Shown in pieces: positions 35,810-45,253 of a DNA stretch of 64,000 nt (positions are counted from its first letter, which is position 1; each line of letters opens with the position of its first letter). The notes under the pieces are model-generated. The model searched no databases and was not told where the DNA came from. It worked only from the letters and a program-made list of their open reading frames with translations. Origin of the DNA: Phyllobacterium pellucidum. GTDB taxonomy: Bacteria > Pseudomonadota > Alphaproteobacteria > Rhizobiales > Rhizobiaceae. The stretch lies in the NCBI RefSeq assembly GCF_013327855.1, contig NZ_JABUMX010000001.1:1116001-1180000 (forward strand), written 5' to 3'. A program made the translations under genes and the position numbers.

Positions 35810-36619
35810 CTACATCGGCCGGCTGGCGATTTCGGCAACGGCGCGCTTAGCCATCACCTTCACAAGATTGGCACGGTATTCCGCCGAGGCGTGCAAGTCG
35901 GACAGCAATCCGTTCGGATCGACTGTCAAATTATCCAGCGCCGATGCGTGAAAATCCGCCGCAAGCGCCGTCTCGGCATCTTCGAGGCGGAACACACCGT
36001 TCTCGCCGGCGCCCGTGACCGCGACCCTGACCGTATCGCCGGATTTGGCGACGAAGACGCCGGCCATCGCGTAGAGCGACGCTGGGTTGGGGAACTTCTT
36101 GTAGGCAGCCCGGTCCGGCGCCGTGAACTCAACTGCCGTTATAATTTCGTCGGGTTCCAGCGCTGTTTCGAAGAGGCCGATAAAATAGTCCGCGGCGGCT
36201 ATCGAACGGCGGTTCGTCACAATCGTCGCATCCAGCGCGAGAAGCGCCGAGGGATAGTCCGCGGCCGGGTCATTATTGGCGATCGACCCGCCGATCGTCC
36301 CCATATTGCGAACCTGCGGATCGCCGATATGGCCGGCAAGGCTGGTGATCGCCGGACAGATTTTTGCCAGTTCCACGTTCGTCGATACGTCATAATGGCT
36401 TGTGACCGCCCCGATACGGACGGTGCGGCCTGTGATCTTCACGCCCTTCAACGCTTCGATGCGACGCAAATCAACAAGATCGCTCGGTGACGCCAGGCGT
36501 TGTTTCATCGTCGGGATGAGCGTCATGCCGCCGGCAAGATACTTGCCATCCTCGGCCTCGCCCATCTGCCGGGCAGCGCCTTCGACGGAGGTGGCGCGAT
36601 GATACTGTGTCTCGTACAT
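35810..36619 (-). CDS. molybdenum hydroxylase FAD-binding (medium) subunit, CoxM-like
   Basis: A 269-residue subunit of a xanthine-dehydrogenase-family enzyme that carries FAD and passes electrons on. The FAD-binding motifs AGGMTLIPTMKQRL (about residue 31) and GTIGGSIANNDPAADYP (about residue 107) are both present. It is the third gene of a small-large-medium operon, 11 bp after the large subunit. Confidence 0.88.
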   Translation of the reverse strand: MYETQYHRATSVEGAARQMGEAEDGKYLAGGMTLIPTMKQRLASPSDLVDLRRIEALKGVKITGRTVRIGAVTSHYDVSTNVELAKICPAITSLAGHIGDPQVRNMGTIGGSIANNDPAADYPSALLALDATIVTNRRSIAAADYFIGLFETALEPDEIITAVEFTAPDRAAYKKFPNPASLYAMAGVFVAKSGDTVRVAVTGAGENGVFRLEDAETALAADFHASALDNLTVDPNGLLSDLHASAEYRANLVKVMAKRAVAEIASRPM

Positions 36620-36630
36620 GGCGTGCCTCC

Positions 36631-38976
36631 TTATTTCGCCGCCTGCAGTGCGGCCCAGACATTTTGCGGGGTCGCCGGCATGGCCAGATTATTGTTGCTG
36701 ATGGCATCGGTTACAGCGTTGATGACCGCCGGGGGCGAGCCTATGGCGCCCGCTTCCCCGCAGCCCTTGACCCCTAGCGGGTTGGAAGGACAGGCTGTCA
36801 CGGTGTTCGTGACGGTGAAGGACGGCAGATCGACGGCGCGGGGCATCGTATAGTCCATGTAGCTTGCCGTCAGAAGCTGCCCGCTCGCATCGTAGTGCGT
36901 GGCTTCGAGCAATGCCTGGCCTATGCCTTGCGCAAGACCGCCATGCACCTGCCCCTCTACGATCATCGGATTGATGATGTTGCCGAAATCGTCGGCAGCC
37001 ACAAACTGGACGATTTCGGTCGTGCCGGTCTCGGGGTCGATCTCGACCTCGCAGATGTGGCAACCGCCCGGGAAGGTGAAATTCGACGGATCGTAGAATG
37101 CGCCTTCCTTCAAGCCCGGCTCCATGCCGGATGGAAGGTTGTGCGCCGTATAGGCGGCAAGCGCCACCTGGAACCACGGCACGCTCTTGTCCGTGCCGGC
37201 AACGCGCACATCGCCGTTCTTGATTTCGATGTCGGCTTCGTCAGCTTCAAGCAAATGGGCGGCAATCTTCTTGGCCTTGGCTTCGACCTTGTCGAGCGCC
37301 TTGGCGATCGCCGACATGCCGACGGCACCCGAGCGCGAACCATAGGTGCCCATGCCCATCTGCACCTTGTCCGTATCGCCGTGGACGATGGAAACACTAT
37401 CGATGGGCACGCCGAACCGTTCCGCCGCTAGCTGGGCGAAGGTGGTTTCGTGGCCCTGCCCGTGCGAATGCGATCCGGTCAATATTTCGATCGTGCCGAC
37501 AGCATTGACCCTCACCTCCGCGCTCTCCCAGAGCCCGACGCCCGCACCCAGCGAGCCGACAGCGGAAGAGGGCGCTAGGCCGCAAGCCTCGATATAGCAG
37601 CTCATGCCGATGCCGCGCAGCTTGCCGCGTTTTGCTGCCTCCTGCCGGCGATTCTCAAATCCGGCATAATCAGCGGCATTCATGGCCGCGTCGAGCGTCG
37701 CATCGAAATCGCCGGCGTCGTAGCACATGATCACCGGCGTCTGGTGCGGGAATGATTTCACGAAGTTTTTGCGCCGCAGTTCGGCAGGGGAAATTTTAAG
37801 TTCGCGGGCCGCTGTCTCCATGATGCGCTCAAGCACATAGGTCGCCTCCGGCCGCCCCGCGCCGCGATAGGCGTCGACGGGCGCAGTATTCGTATAGACG
37901 GTCTTCACATTGGCGTGGATTGCCGGAATGGCGTATTGCCCGGAGAGCAGGGTTGCATAGAGATAAGTCGGGACGCAGCTCGAAAACAGCGACATATAGG
38001 CGCCGAGATTGGCGATCGTCGCAACCTTGAGGCCAAGAATCCTGTGGTCGCTGTCGAAGGCGATTTCCGCGTGGGTGACGTGATCGCGCCCATGCGCATC
38101 GGTGAGAAAGCTCTCAGTGCGGTCAGCCACCCATTTGACGGGAACGCCGGTTTTCCTTGATGCCCACAGGCAGGTGATTTCTTCGGGATAAATGTAAATC
38201 TTCGAACCGAAACCACCACCGACATCCGGCGCAATCACACGCAGCTTGTTTTCTGGCGCGACATTATAAAATGCACTCATCACCAGGCGGGCAACGTGCG
38301 GATTTTGCGAGGTCGTCCAGCAGGTGTAGTGATCCTCACCGGAATCGTAGACGCCGAGCGTTGCCCTCGGCTCCATCGCATTTGGCACAAGGCGATTATT
38401 GACGATGTCCATGCTGGTGACGTGTGCCGCCTTGGCGAAGGCCGCATTCGTTGCTGCTTCGTCGCCAAGATCCCAGTCGAAAATCAGATTGTCAGGCGCT
38501 TCCGCATGAATCTCCGGCGCGCCCTGCTGCATCGCGTCGAGCGCGTTGACGACGACAGGCAATTCCTCATAGCTCACTTCGACTGCCTCGGCAGCATCGC
38601 GCGCCTCACCTTTGGTGTCGGCGATGACAATAGCGACTGCGTCGCCAACATAACGCACCTTGTCGGTTGCGAGCGGCGACCAGGCGCCCATTTTCATAGG
38701 CGTGCCGTCCTTGGAGTGGATCATCCACCCACAGATGAGGTTGCCTATGCCGTCGGCCTTGAGCTCGCTGCCCGTCAGCACCGCGACGACGCCGGACATC
38801 GCCTTCGCCGCATCGACATCGATGCCGGTGATCCTGGCGTGGGCGTGTGGGCTGCGCACGAACGTCGCGTGCTTCATGCCGGGGACGACCATGTCGTCGG
38901 TGTATTTGCCCTTGCCGGTGATAAACCTCTTGTCCTCCTTGCGAAGAACCCGTGCTCCGATACCTTCAACGCCCAT
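36631..38976 (-). CDS. molybdenum hydroxylase large subunit, CoxL form II (AYRGAGR type)
   Basis: A 781-residue molybdopterin-cytosine-dinucleotide subunit of the xanthine oxidase family. Two parts are evident: the N-terminal aldehyde-oxidase a/b hammerhead-type domain (about 20-130) and the cofactor-binding domain with GGGFGSK, the active-site loop VDAYRGAGRPEA, and the C-terminal GCGEAGAIGSPPA with the catalytic Glu. True CO dehydrogenases (form I) have AYXCSFR in that loop; AYRGAGR marks form II, whose substrates are mostly unproven. Maturation genes are not in the window. Confidence 0.88.
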   Translation of the reverse strand: MGVEGIGARVLRKEDKRFITGKGKYTDDMVVPGMKHATFVRSPHAHARITGIDVDAAKAMSGVVAVLTGSELKADGIGNLICGWMIHSKDGTPMKMGAWSPLATDKVRYVGDAVAIVIADTKGEARDAAEAVEVSYEELPVVVNALDAMQQGAPEIHAEAPDNLIFDWDLGDEAATNAAFAKAAHVTSMDIVNNRLVPNAMEPRATLGVYDSGEDHYTCWTTSQNPHVARLVMSAFYNVAPENKLRVIAPDVGGGFGSKIYIYPEEITCLWASRKTGVPVKWVADRTESFLTDAHGRDHVTHAEIAFDSDHRILGLKVATIANLGAYMSLFSSCVPTYLYATLLSGQYAIPAIHANVKTVYTNTAPVDAYRGAGRPEATYVLERIMETAARELKISPAELRRKNFVKSFPHQTPVIMCYDAGDFDATLDAAMNAADYAGFENRRQEAAKRGKLRGIGMSCYIEACGLAPSSAVGSLGAGVGLWESAEVRVNAVGTIEILTGSHSHGQGHETTFAQLAAERFGVPIDSVSIVHGDTDKVQMGMGTYGSRSGAVGMSAIAKALDKVEAKAKKIAAHLLEADEADIEIKNGDVRVAGTDKSVPWFQVALAAYTAHNLPSGMEPGLKEGAFYDPSNFTFPGGCHICEVEIDPETGTTEIVQFVAADDFGNIINPMIVEGQVHGGLAQGIGQALLEATHYDASGQLLTASYMDYTMPRAVDLPSFTVTNTVTACPSNPLGVKGCGEAGAIGSPPAVINAVTDAISNNNLAMPATPQNVWAALQAAK

Positions 38977-39061
38977 GGTTAGTTCTCCCTGTCGCAGGCG
39001 GCCTGGCTGGAGAGATAATAGCGCTCCGGGGCGATGCCGCTGCTACACTTGAATCCGCTGA

Positions 39062-39550
39062 TCAGGCAGCCTTTTCGGCGCCCTTCCCCATTTTTTCCGA
39101 TGCGTCGAGCACGGCCTTGACGATGTTATGATAGCCGGTGCAGCGGCAGATATTGCCTTCAAGTTCGAGACGCACAGTGGCTTCGTCGAGGCCGTCTGGA
39201 TGCCGCCGGATCAGGTCCGCCGAACTCATGAGCATGCCCGGCGTACAGAAGCCGCATTGCAGCGCATGATGCTCGCGGAAGGCGGCCTGCAACGGATGTA
39301 ACTCGCCATTGAGACCGAGCCCTTCGATGGTGGTGACCGTAGAGCCCGACGCCTGCGCCGCCAGCATCGTGCAGGATTTGACCGCCCTGCCATCGACATG
39401 GACGATACAGGTACCGCATTGCGACGTGTCACAGCCGACATGGGTGCCGGTCAATCCGAGATTTTCACGCAGGAAATGTACGAGCAGCGTTCGGTCTTCG
39501 GCTTCGCCCTTGACGGCGCGCCCGTTCACGACCAGTTCAACCTTCGCCAT
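39062..39550 (-). CDS. molybdenum hydroxylase [2Fe-2S] small subunit, CoxS-like
   Basis: A 162-residue subunit with two [2Fe-2S] clusters: the plant-ferredoxin type in [16 protein letters not shown]...KSC and the second in CGFCTPGM and [13 protein letters not shown]. It receives electrons from the molybdenum centre. GGGAGGAACCT precedes the ATG at 39550. It leads the operon; the large subunit starts 85 bp downstream. A TCTAT-N6-ATAGA repeat at 39643-39658 in the upstream region may be an operator. Confidence 0.9.
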   Translation of the reverse strand: MAKVELVVNGRAVKGEAEDRTLLVHFLRENLGLTGTHVGCDTSQCGTCIVHVDGRAVKSCTMLAAQASGSTVTTIEGLGLNGELHPLQAAFREHHALQCGFCTPGMLMSSADLIRRHPDGLDEATVRLELEGNICRCTGYHNIVKAVLDASEKMGKGAEKAA

Positions 39551-39642
39551 AGGTTCCTCCCAGACCGTTGACTTGGCAGCAGACCGGCCTTCTCCCGAGG
39601 CCTGTCTGCGCGAAGAAGAGATTAATCGCTCCTACGCACTTG

Positions 39643-39658
39643 TCTATCGGCAAATAGA
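39643..39658 (-). promoter_or_regulatory. possible operator upstream of the molybdenum hydroxylase operon
   Basis: TCTAT (39643-39647) and ATAGA (39654-39658) form an inverted repeat with a six-base spacer, about 95 bp before the small-subunit start. It also fits a loose T-N11-A LysR pattern. Short arms make this weak. Confidence 0.25.
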
Positions 39659-39839
39659 AAAATTCCAATGTGCGGCTCGTTGCATGCATCGCATGGCGGA
39701 ATCGCGCGCCGGAACTTCGAACGCCCCAAAAAAGCAGCGATCTCAAGGCTTGCATTCGGCGCGCAATGCGGGTATCAGGCGCGTCATCCTTCGGCATGAT
39801 CGTCTCTGCCGAATTCAGGGATCGGGAAGCATCTTCCCT

Positions 39840-39915
39840 GCCGCTTTAGCTCAGTCGGTAGAGCACATCATTCGTAATGATGGGGTCGCGTGTTCGAGTC
39901 ACGCAAGCGGCACCA
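39840..39915 (+). tRNA. tRNA-Thr (anticodon CGT)
   Basis: A 76-nt tRNA: acceptor GCCGCTT pairing with AAGCGGC, D arm GCTC/GAGC, anticodon stem CATCA/TGATG with loop TTCGTAA (anticodon CGT, threonine ACG), T arm GCGTG-TTCGAGT-CACGC, and an encoded CCA at 39913-39915. A beta-helix protein gene starts 118 bp downstream on the same strand. Confidence 0.95.
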
Positions 39916-40033
39916 GTTTCTCCTCGCCGCGCTTCTGTTGCACACGATAATCACGTTCAATTTATCGAGGGGCTTCTATCAAATCGCCGCGTGCTCTGGC
40001 TTCATGCACGAACAACAGGGGGCGGAGTTCGGC

Positions 40034-42460
40034 ATGCGCCATTTTCCACGGTCGATCATGGCGCTGATTGCGGGTTTCCTATTGGTGTTGGGCCTGATTG
40101 GCGCCGCCGCGGCCCCCACTGGAAACGCTGCGTCGAACGCGGCCGGCACCAGAAATGCAGAACCGGCGGATTTTGGTTTTCCCGTTCCGAACCCCGAACC
40201 GTCCTTGCCACCCGAAATCGATCGTTTTGCGCCACCGGCATTTGCCGCCGGTGCGGGCGCGCCCGCAATTGCGGAAATCTCGCGCACTGCCGGACCCGAT
40301 GAAATCATCTCGATGACGGGTATCGGGTTGGATAAGCAAACCGGCTATGGAATTTTCGCGCAAGCGCCCACCGCAATCGAGGGCAACCTCTCCTCGTCCA
40401 AGCCGCTACGCGCCGATGCGAGCGCAGCAACACTGCTGCTCCCCGCCTCCCTGCCGGCATGGTCGATGTATCTCGTTTGGCCGGAACGCGACGGGGCGCG
40501 CGGCAAGCCCTTTGCCGTCAACCGTACCGAAGCCTGGTGGCTCGGCCCGAACAATACGACGGCAGGGACGGCCATTTCGCTCTACGGACGCAACCTTGCG
40601 CATATGAACGGCACGTCGACGGCCTTTATCTACATCAAGCCTGCGAACGCGCCCGGCCTGTTTGTCGCCCCCATATCCGTCAACCCCTTCCGGGTCGAAT
40701 TCAAGGTCCCGGATCTCGTGGCTGGCTCCTACGAAGTCTGGGCTCATAACGGCCATGGCGGCCGCTTCGGCTGGAGTGGGCCGCTGCCGCTGCGGGTACT
40801 CGGCAAGTCGCCCTGGGCGGGGCAGGAAGCGCGCATCCTTGAGGTAAAATCGTTTGGCGCGACAGGCAATGGCACCAGCGACGATACCAGCGCTATCAGA
40901 GAGGCGCTCGAGGCTGCAGCAGCAAGCGCGCCCGCAACGGTGCATCTTCCGGCCGGGACCTATCGCGTGTCTTCCGCGCTGAGCGCGCCAGACAATGTCC
41001 GTTGGCTTGGCGACGGCCTGGACCAGACCGTCATAAGGCTCGATGCCGATACGGGCGCGAGCATGATCGACCAGGCGGAGCGCAATGTGCAGTTCGAACG
41101 GCTGACCTTCGACGCCAATGGCAATACCGGCTCGAAGCCGCTCATAAACCTCGGCGCCGTCTCCAACTTGCGGCTGCAATCGGTGCGGCTCATTGCATGG
41201 AACATTCCGGCGCTGGAAACGGACCGTTCGTCCGGCATCTACATCGATGGTTCCGAGCTCATCGAGAATGGATCATTCTATGGCAGCAGCAACCAGCTGT
41301 TCATGACCAATAACCGGTTCCGCATGACCGGCTATGGCGAATCGGTTGTTGCACTTTGGGGCGGCCGCGACTTTTCGATGATCGGCAACGATCTTGCCAA
41401 TGCCGATGAGACCCGCGACGACGGCCACGGCATCGGCCGTTTCTTCGTCGCGCAGGGGCATTTCGGCAACCTCCGTAACATGTATTGGGAGGGCAATCGC
41501 TCCCACAATGCCGCGCCGCACGACTGCGACACCGTCGATTGCAACAAGGGCGAACAGATCTGCTTCGAAATGGTCGGCAGTGAGCTCAAGGATGGCTTAA
41601 TCGGAGCGACGCCGACCAGCGTGACGCTCGCAGGGTTGGCTGCACCCGATGAGCGGAGCGGCCGCGATCTGGTGATCGTCGGCGGCGCTGGCGCAGGGCA
41701 ACGTCGCCATATCGTTAACGTGAAAGCCAACACGGCGATGTTGGACCGACCCTGGAACGTCGTTCCCGACCGGTCGAGCCGGTTTGCATTCGCCGCCACC
41801 GCATCGCAGATCGCCATCTACAAGAACAGCTTCGAAGGCCGCGCGAGCTATGCCGAGCACGACTCGGATTCGACGGCGGTCCTGCTCTACGGCAATGTTT
41901 ACGATGCAGTGGTGGACAGCAATCGGATTTCGCAAATGCGCCACGCCATGATGACCGTCGCATTGACGTCAACGTCGGGCCTCAGCCCCTACTTCCTGCA
42001 ATATTCGAACAACACCATCTCCGACAGCAATAGTGGGCTATATGTCGGAACGACATTCACGGATGCAGGAACAGCCGGGGTCTGGGGCGGTCTCGGCAAT
42101 ATCTACCGCAACAACACATTTGATCGACTTGCCCATATCGGCGTCGAATACGAAAGCTGGAGCTACGAGGGCGCCGACTATAATGGCACGGTGTTCGAGA
42201 AGAACAGGTTCACCAACCTTCCCTTCGGGTTCATCGATGGCTTCCGCCTGATGTGGACCTATAATGGAAATTTTAAGGAAGCGCCGCCGCGCAGTTCGCG
42301 CAAATACAATACCATTCTCTATCGCAACAGCTTTGATCGCGGGTCCGCACCCCTGCCGCGCAGCGTCGGTTTCAAGTCGCTGCAGCCGGCCAACACATGG
42401 CTGAATATCGATTCCACCTGGACCGGCTTTGCTGCCGGCAATAGCGGTCCATCCCAATGA
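40034..42460 (+). CDS. secreted right-handed beta-helix (pectate-lyase-3 superfamily) protein
   Basis: About 808 residues. A signal peptide (ALIAGFLLVLGLIGAAAA) is followed by a proline/alanine segment, an Ig/TIG-like region (about 110-270, with TAGTAISLYGRNLAHMNGTS), and a beta-helix starting near residue 285 with the superfamily opening VKSFGATGNGTSDDTSAIRE and VHLPAGTYRV, then many N-rich helix turns. Such proteins are polysaccharide lyases, hydrolases or phage-tailspike relatives; the substrate is not predictable. ATG 40034 follows GGAG and begins the signal peptide; the open frame extends upstream into the tRNA without meaning. Confidence 0.8.
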   Translation: MRHFPRSIMALIAGFLLVLGLIGAAAAPTGNAASNAAGTRNAEPADFGFPVPNPEPSLPPEIDRFAPPAFAAGAGAPAIAEISRTAGPDEIISMTGIGLDKQTGYGIFAQAPTAIEGNLSSSKPLRADASAATLLLPASLPAWSMYLVWPERDGARGKPFAVNRTEAWWLGPNNTTAGTAISLYGRNLAHMNGTSTAFIYIKPANAPGLFVAPISVNPFRVEFKVPDLVAGSYEVWAHNGHGGRFGWSGPLPLRVLGKSPWAGQEARILEVKSFGATGNGTSDDTSAIREALEAAAASAPATVHLPAGTYRVSSALSAPDNVRWLGDGLDQTVIRLDADTGASMIDQAERNVQFERLTFDANGNTGSKPLINLGAVSNLRLQSVRLIAWNIPALETDRSSGIYIDGSELIENGSFYGSSNQLFMTNNRFRMTGYGESVVALWGGRDFSMIGNDLANADETRDDGHGIGRFFVAQGHFGNLRNMYWEGNRSHNAAPHDCDTVDCNKGEQICFEMVGSELKDGLIGATPTSVTLAGLAAPDERSGRDLVIVGGAGAGQRRHIVNVKANTAMLDRPWNVVPDRSSRFAFAATASQIAIYKNSFEGRASYAEHDSDSTAVLLYGNVYDAVVDSNRISQMRHAMMTVALTSTSGLSPYFLQYSNNTISDSNSGLYVGTTFTDAGTAGVWGGLGNIYRNNTFDRLAHIGVEYESWSYEGADYNGTVFEKNRFTNLPFGFIDGFRLMWTYNGNFKEAPPRSSRKYNTILYRNSFDRGSAPLPRSVGFKSLQPANTWLNIDSTWTGFAAGNSGPSQ

Positions 42461-42463
42461 GAC

Positions 42464-44074
42464 CTAATCCGAAAATAGCGGCTGGCGCTCGAAGTTTTTC
42501 CAATCGCTCAGCAATTGATCTGCCTTGCCGATTTGATAGCAGCGCTGCCAGCCTGCCACGGCACCAATCGCGCGGTGAACGCCGGGATCGGTCGTTGCCT
42601 CGGTGAGTTGGTGCAACAGTTCGCGTGACGTCGCGATATCGTTTTCGGCGCCAAGGGAATCCTGCAAATGCGAGAGGCGCTTCAGATACTTGCCCGTCGC
42701 TCCATGACCCGCATAGAGCGGCAGGAAGAACTCCAGCGCATAGCGCAGCTTTTTCAGCGTGATTCGCACTTTGTGTCTTTGCTCGGGCGCCAAATGGCGG
42801 AAATGACGGCCAAGCTTGAGCGCCTTGCGCTCGATGCGGCCAAGGACGCGCGCACCGAGCTTGCCCACCGGCTCCGACAGAACGCCAAGCGTGCCGGCGC
42901 TGATGTTATTGCGCCAGTTGCGCTGCTCGATCACGAGACCGAGTGAAAGCAGGAAGCGATTGACGACCGGCGAGGCGAGCACTTCACGCACCTTCACATA
43001 GGCCTCGTCCCTGAATGGGTACGCAGCCATCCTCAGGCCGGAAAAGTCGATATCTTCGAGTTCGGCCATCTCGAGGTTGGCGACGGTCGATGAGATGAAC
43101 ACCTCCCAGTTGCGGGCAGGTCCAAGATTGCTGGCAAGCTGCTTGGCTTCGGCTTCGAGTGCAGCCAGCGCCGGGGCACCGATTTCGTGGCGCAGCAGCC
43201 AAAGCAATGTGCGCAGCCGGCGCAGTCCCACCCGCAACTGATGGACGCCATCCGGCACTTCGGAGAGCTCGGCGGGAACGAGATTGGCGAGTATCTGCTG
43301 ATGGCAATTGCCCAGGAGAGCGGCGATGGCATCGTCAACAATATCGTCGCGGCCAATTCCGGACTGCGTTGCCTTGAATGCCTTGGGCGTCTTGATGCAG
43401 GCGAGTGCATAGCCGCGATCCGATTTCGTCTGGACGCCGAGCCGGAGCGGCTCGGTTTCCATGAGGCTGAGGCCAAGTTCATAAAGCGCCGCCGGGCGCC
43501 CCTGCTTCAACTCAAGTTCCACTTCCGAGATCGGCTGCTGCCAGGCGCCTGCCTCGACTTTCCCGTCATCGAAGGCGACCTCGATCTGGGCGCCCGGAAC
43601 ATCGACCATGAGCGCGTGCCGCCGCACATTGGTGGCGAATGCAGGAAAGAGCGATTGCGGATCGAGCTTATCGAACGGGGCGCCGATTTCCAGAAGCGGC
43701 AATGAACCCAGATCGGGGGCCATCGCATGGACTGGCGATTCCCATTCGTGGCGCGACAGGGCTCCGTTGGAAGCCGTGCGCTTGACCGTCTGGGTAAAGC
43801 TCCGGCCGGTGCGCCTGACGCGTAGCGTCAGTCCCGCGTCGAACAATGCATGATCTGGCGTGTCGAAGTAGATCGCTTCGAGCCGGCGGATGATCCCCTT
43901 GTTCCGCGCGGAAAGGCGCTGCAAGGCACTTTCGCGGAAGGCAGCGAATCGTTCGACTGCCACAAGCAGCTTCAATTCGGTCTCGACCGGCGGCTTCTGC
44001 TCACTGGTCCAAGGTTTATCGGTGATTGTTTCCACGCTTGCCACTTTCACGCCTTTTGGACCGAAACTAAACAT
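42464..44074 (-). CDS. CYTH-CHAD domain protein
   Basis: About 536 residues. The N-terminal CYTH (triphosphate tunnel) domain carries the VETELKLLV signature (ExExK) and the basic/acidic tunnel strands (LTLRVRRTGRSFTQTVKRT); the C-terminal CHAD domain (about 245-530) is helical with conserved basic residues (GVHQLRVGLRRLRTLLWLLR, HKVRITLKKLRYALEFF). CHAD binds inorganic polyphosphate, and CYTH hydrolyses triphosphates, so the protein likely handles polyphosphate. ATG 44074 is used; ATG 44101 has GGAGG only one base before it. It diverges from the MarR-GNAT gene. Confidence 0.82.
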   Translation of the reverse strand: MFSFGPKGVKVASVETITDKPWTSEQKPPVETELKLLVAVERFAAFRESALQRLSARNKGIIRRLEAIYFDTPDHALFDAGLTLRVRRTGRSFTQTVKRTASNGALSRHEWESPVHAMAPDLGSLPLLEIGAPFDKLDPQSLFPAFATNVRRHALMVDVPGAQIEVAFDDGKVEAGAWQQPISEVELELKQGRPAALYELGLSLMETEPLRLGVQTKSDRGYALACIKTPKAFKATQSGIGRDDIVDDAIAALLGNCHQQILANLVPAELSEVPDGVHQLRVGLRRLRTLLWLLRHEIGAPALAALEAEAKQLASNLGPARNWEVFISSTVANLEMAELEDIDFSGLRMAAYPFRDEAYVKVREVLASPVVNRFLLSLGLVIEQRNWRNNISAGTLGVLSEPVGKLGARVLGRIERKALKLGRHFRHLAPEQRHKVRITLKKLRYALEFFLPLYAGHGATGKYLKRLSHLQDSLGAENDIATSRELLHQLTEATTDPGVHRAIGAVAGWQRCYQIGKADQLLSDWKNFERQPLFSD

Positions 44075-44145
44075 ATCACCGGTTGAACGACAATGCCGCA
44101 TACCTCCGGTTGCAACTCACTTGCCTAAAGCCGACGACCCATTAT

Positions 44146-44164
44146 ATGTTGTCACCGACAACAT
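44146..44164 (+). promoter_or_regulatory. operator-like inverted repeat upstream of the MarR-GNAT gene
   Basis: ATGTTGTC (44146-44153), ACC, GACAACAT (44157-44164): a perfect 8+8 palindrome. It overlaps the end of a likely -10 (TTATAT, 44142-44147) and ends 12 bp before the start codon at 44177, the usual place for MarR autoregulation. The divergent CYTH-CHAD gene could also respond. Confidence 0.65.
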
Positions 44165-44176
44165 TGAGGTCCAACC

Positions 44177-45100
44177 ATGAATGCCATCGAAGAATTCCGA
44201 CAGTTCAACCGATTTTTCACCAAGGAGATCGGCCTTCTCGACAAGCACCTGCTGGCCAGCGATTATACGCTCGCCGAGGCGCGCGTGCTTTACGAACTCG
44301 CCAATAATGGCGAGCAGACCGCGGCAGAGCTCGGTCGCAGCCTGGGTATGGACAAGGCGCACCTCAGCCGGATCGTCGCCCGATTTGCCAAGCGCAAGCT
44401 CATTGGTGTGCGCGTCAGTCCCGCACACGGCAAGCACCGCTTGATCGCTTTGACTCCGGCAGGAAAGAAAGCGTTCGCCGCGCTGGACCTCGGCTCGCAA
44501 CAACAGATCGAAGGGCTGCTGGCGCCACTCGCTGCGGACGCGCGCACGCAGCTCGTCGCCGCGATGCGCCATATTCATGCGCTTCTCGATCGGAGCGAGG
44601 CTGAGCGAAATGCCGTTACATACCGTAGCCTGCGGCCGGGCGATATCGGCTGGATCATCCACCGGCAGATGGCGCTTTATCATGCCGAGTATGGCTGGGA
44701 CTGGACCTATGAGGGGCTTGTCTGCGACATCCTCGGCAAGTTCGTCGCGCATTTCGATCCGGAGCGGGAGGCTGCGTGGGTGGCCGAACATAATGGCGCG
44801 ATCGCCGGGTCGATCTTCCTCGTCAAAGGCGATGAAGAAGGCGTTGCCAAGCTGCGGCTGCTGTATGTCGAACCTTCCGCACGTGGCTTGGGCATTGGCC
44901 GCGAACTCGTAGCGAAATGCACTGAGGAGGCGCGGGCAAAGGGATACCGCCAACTCAAGCTCTGGACCAACGACGTACTGGTTTCAGCACGCCGCATCTA
45001 TGAAGCTGCCGGCTTCCGGTTGATCAATGAGGAGAAGCACCATTCGTTCGGCCACGACCTTATCGGGCAGACATGGCTGCTGGAACTCCACCAGGACTGA
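44177..45100 (+). CDS. MarR-family regulator fused to GNAT N-acetyltransferase
   Basis: 307 residues in two domains. The MarR winged helix occupies about 1-140 (TLAEARVLYELANNGEQTAA, MDKAHLSRIVARFAKRKLI, wing GKHRLIALTPAGKK). The GNAT domain occupies about 150-305, with the acetyl-CoA loop YVEPSARGLGIGRELV (motif A). Fusions of this kind are widespread in rhizobia; the acetyl acceptor is unknown. GAGG precedes the ATG at seven bases. A perfect palindrome overlaps its promoter. Confidence 0.9.
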   Translation: MNAIEEFRQFNRFFTKEIGLLDKHLLASDYTLAEARVLYELANNGEQTAAELGRSLGMDKAHLSRIVARFAKRKLIGVRVSPAHGKHRLIALTPAGKKAFAALDLGSQQQIEGLLAPLAADARTQLVAAMRHIHALLDRSEAERNAVTYRSLRPGDIGWIIHRQMALYHAEYGWDWTYEGLVCDILGKFVAHFDPEREAAWVAEHNGAIAGSIFLVKGDEEGVAKLRLLYVEPSARGLGIGRELVAKCTEEARAKGYRQLKLWTNDVLVSARRIYEAAGFRLINEEKHHSFGHDLIGQTWLLELHQD

Positions 45101-45134
45101 CCGTCCACCCGAGTCCCCGGCTGGCTTTCACAAC

Positions 45135-45160
45135 AAATTGAGGGCAAAGCCCAAATTTTT
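45135..45160 (+). terminator. short terminator after the MarR-GNAT gene
   Basis: GGGC (45142-45145), AAA, GCCC (45149-45152), with flanking AAATT/AATTT pairs extending the stem, followed by ATTTTTG. It is 35 bp beyond the stop codon. Confidence 0.45.
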
Positions 45161-45200
45161 GCAGGCTGAGGCAAGCTGTCATCTTTTTATTGCCTAGCAT

Positions 45201-45220
45201 CATTGTTATATGCACCAATG
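45201..45220 (+). promoter_or_regulatory. possible MarR operator upstream of marR-emrAB
   Basis: CATTG (45201-45205) and CAATG (45216-45220) flank TTATAT (45206-45211), a good -10 hexamer. The short arms make it tentative, but EmrR-type repressors bind over the -10 of their own operon. Confidence 0.35.
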
Positions 45221-45253
45221 TAATAAGCACCCTTATGAAATGCTTTCACACCC

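Noticed and set aside
36631..39550. Aerobic CO dehydrogenase operon
   Set aside because: The large-subunit loop is AYRGAGR (form II), not the AYXCSFR of CO-oxidising enzymes.
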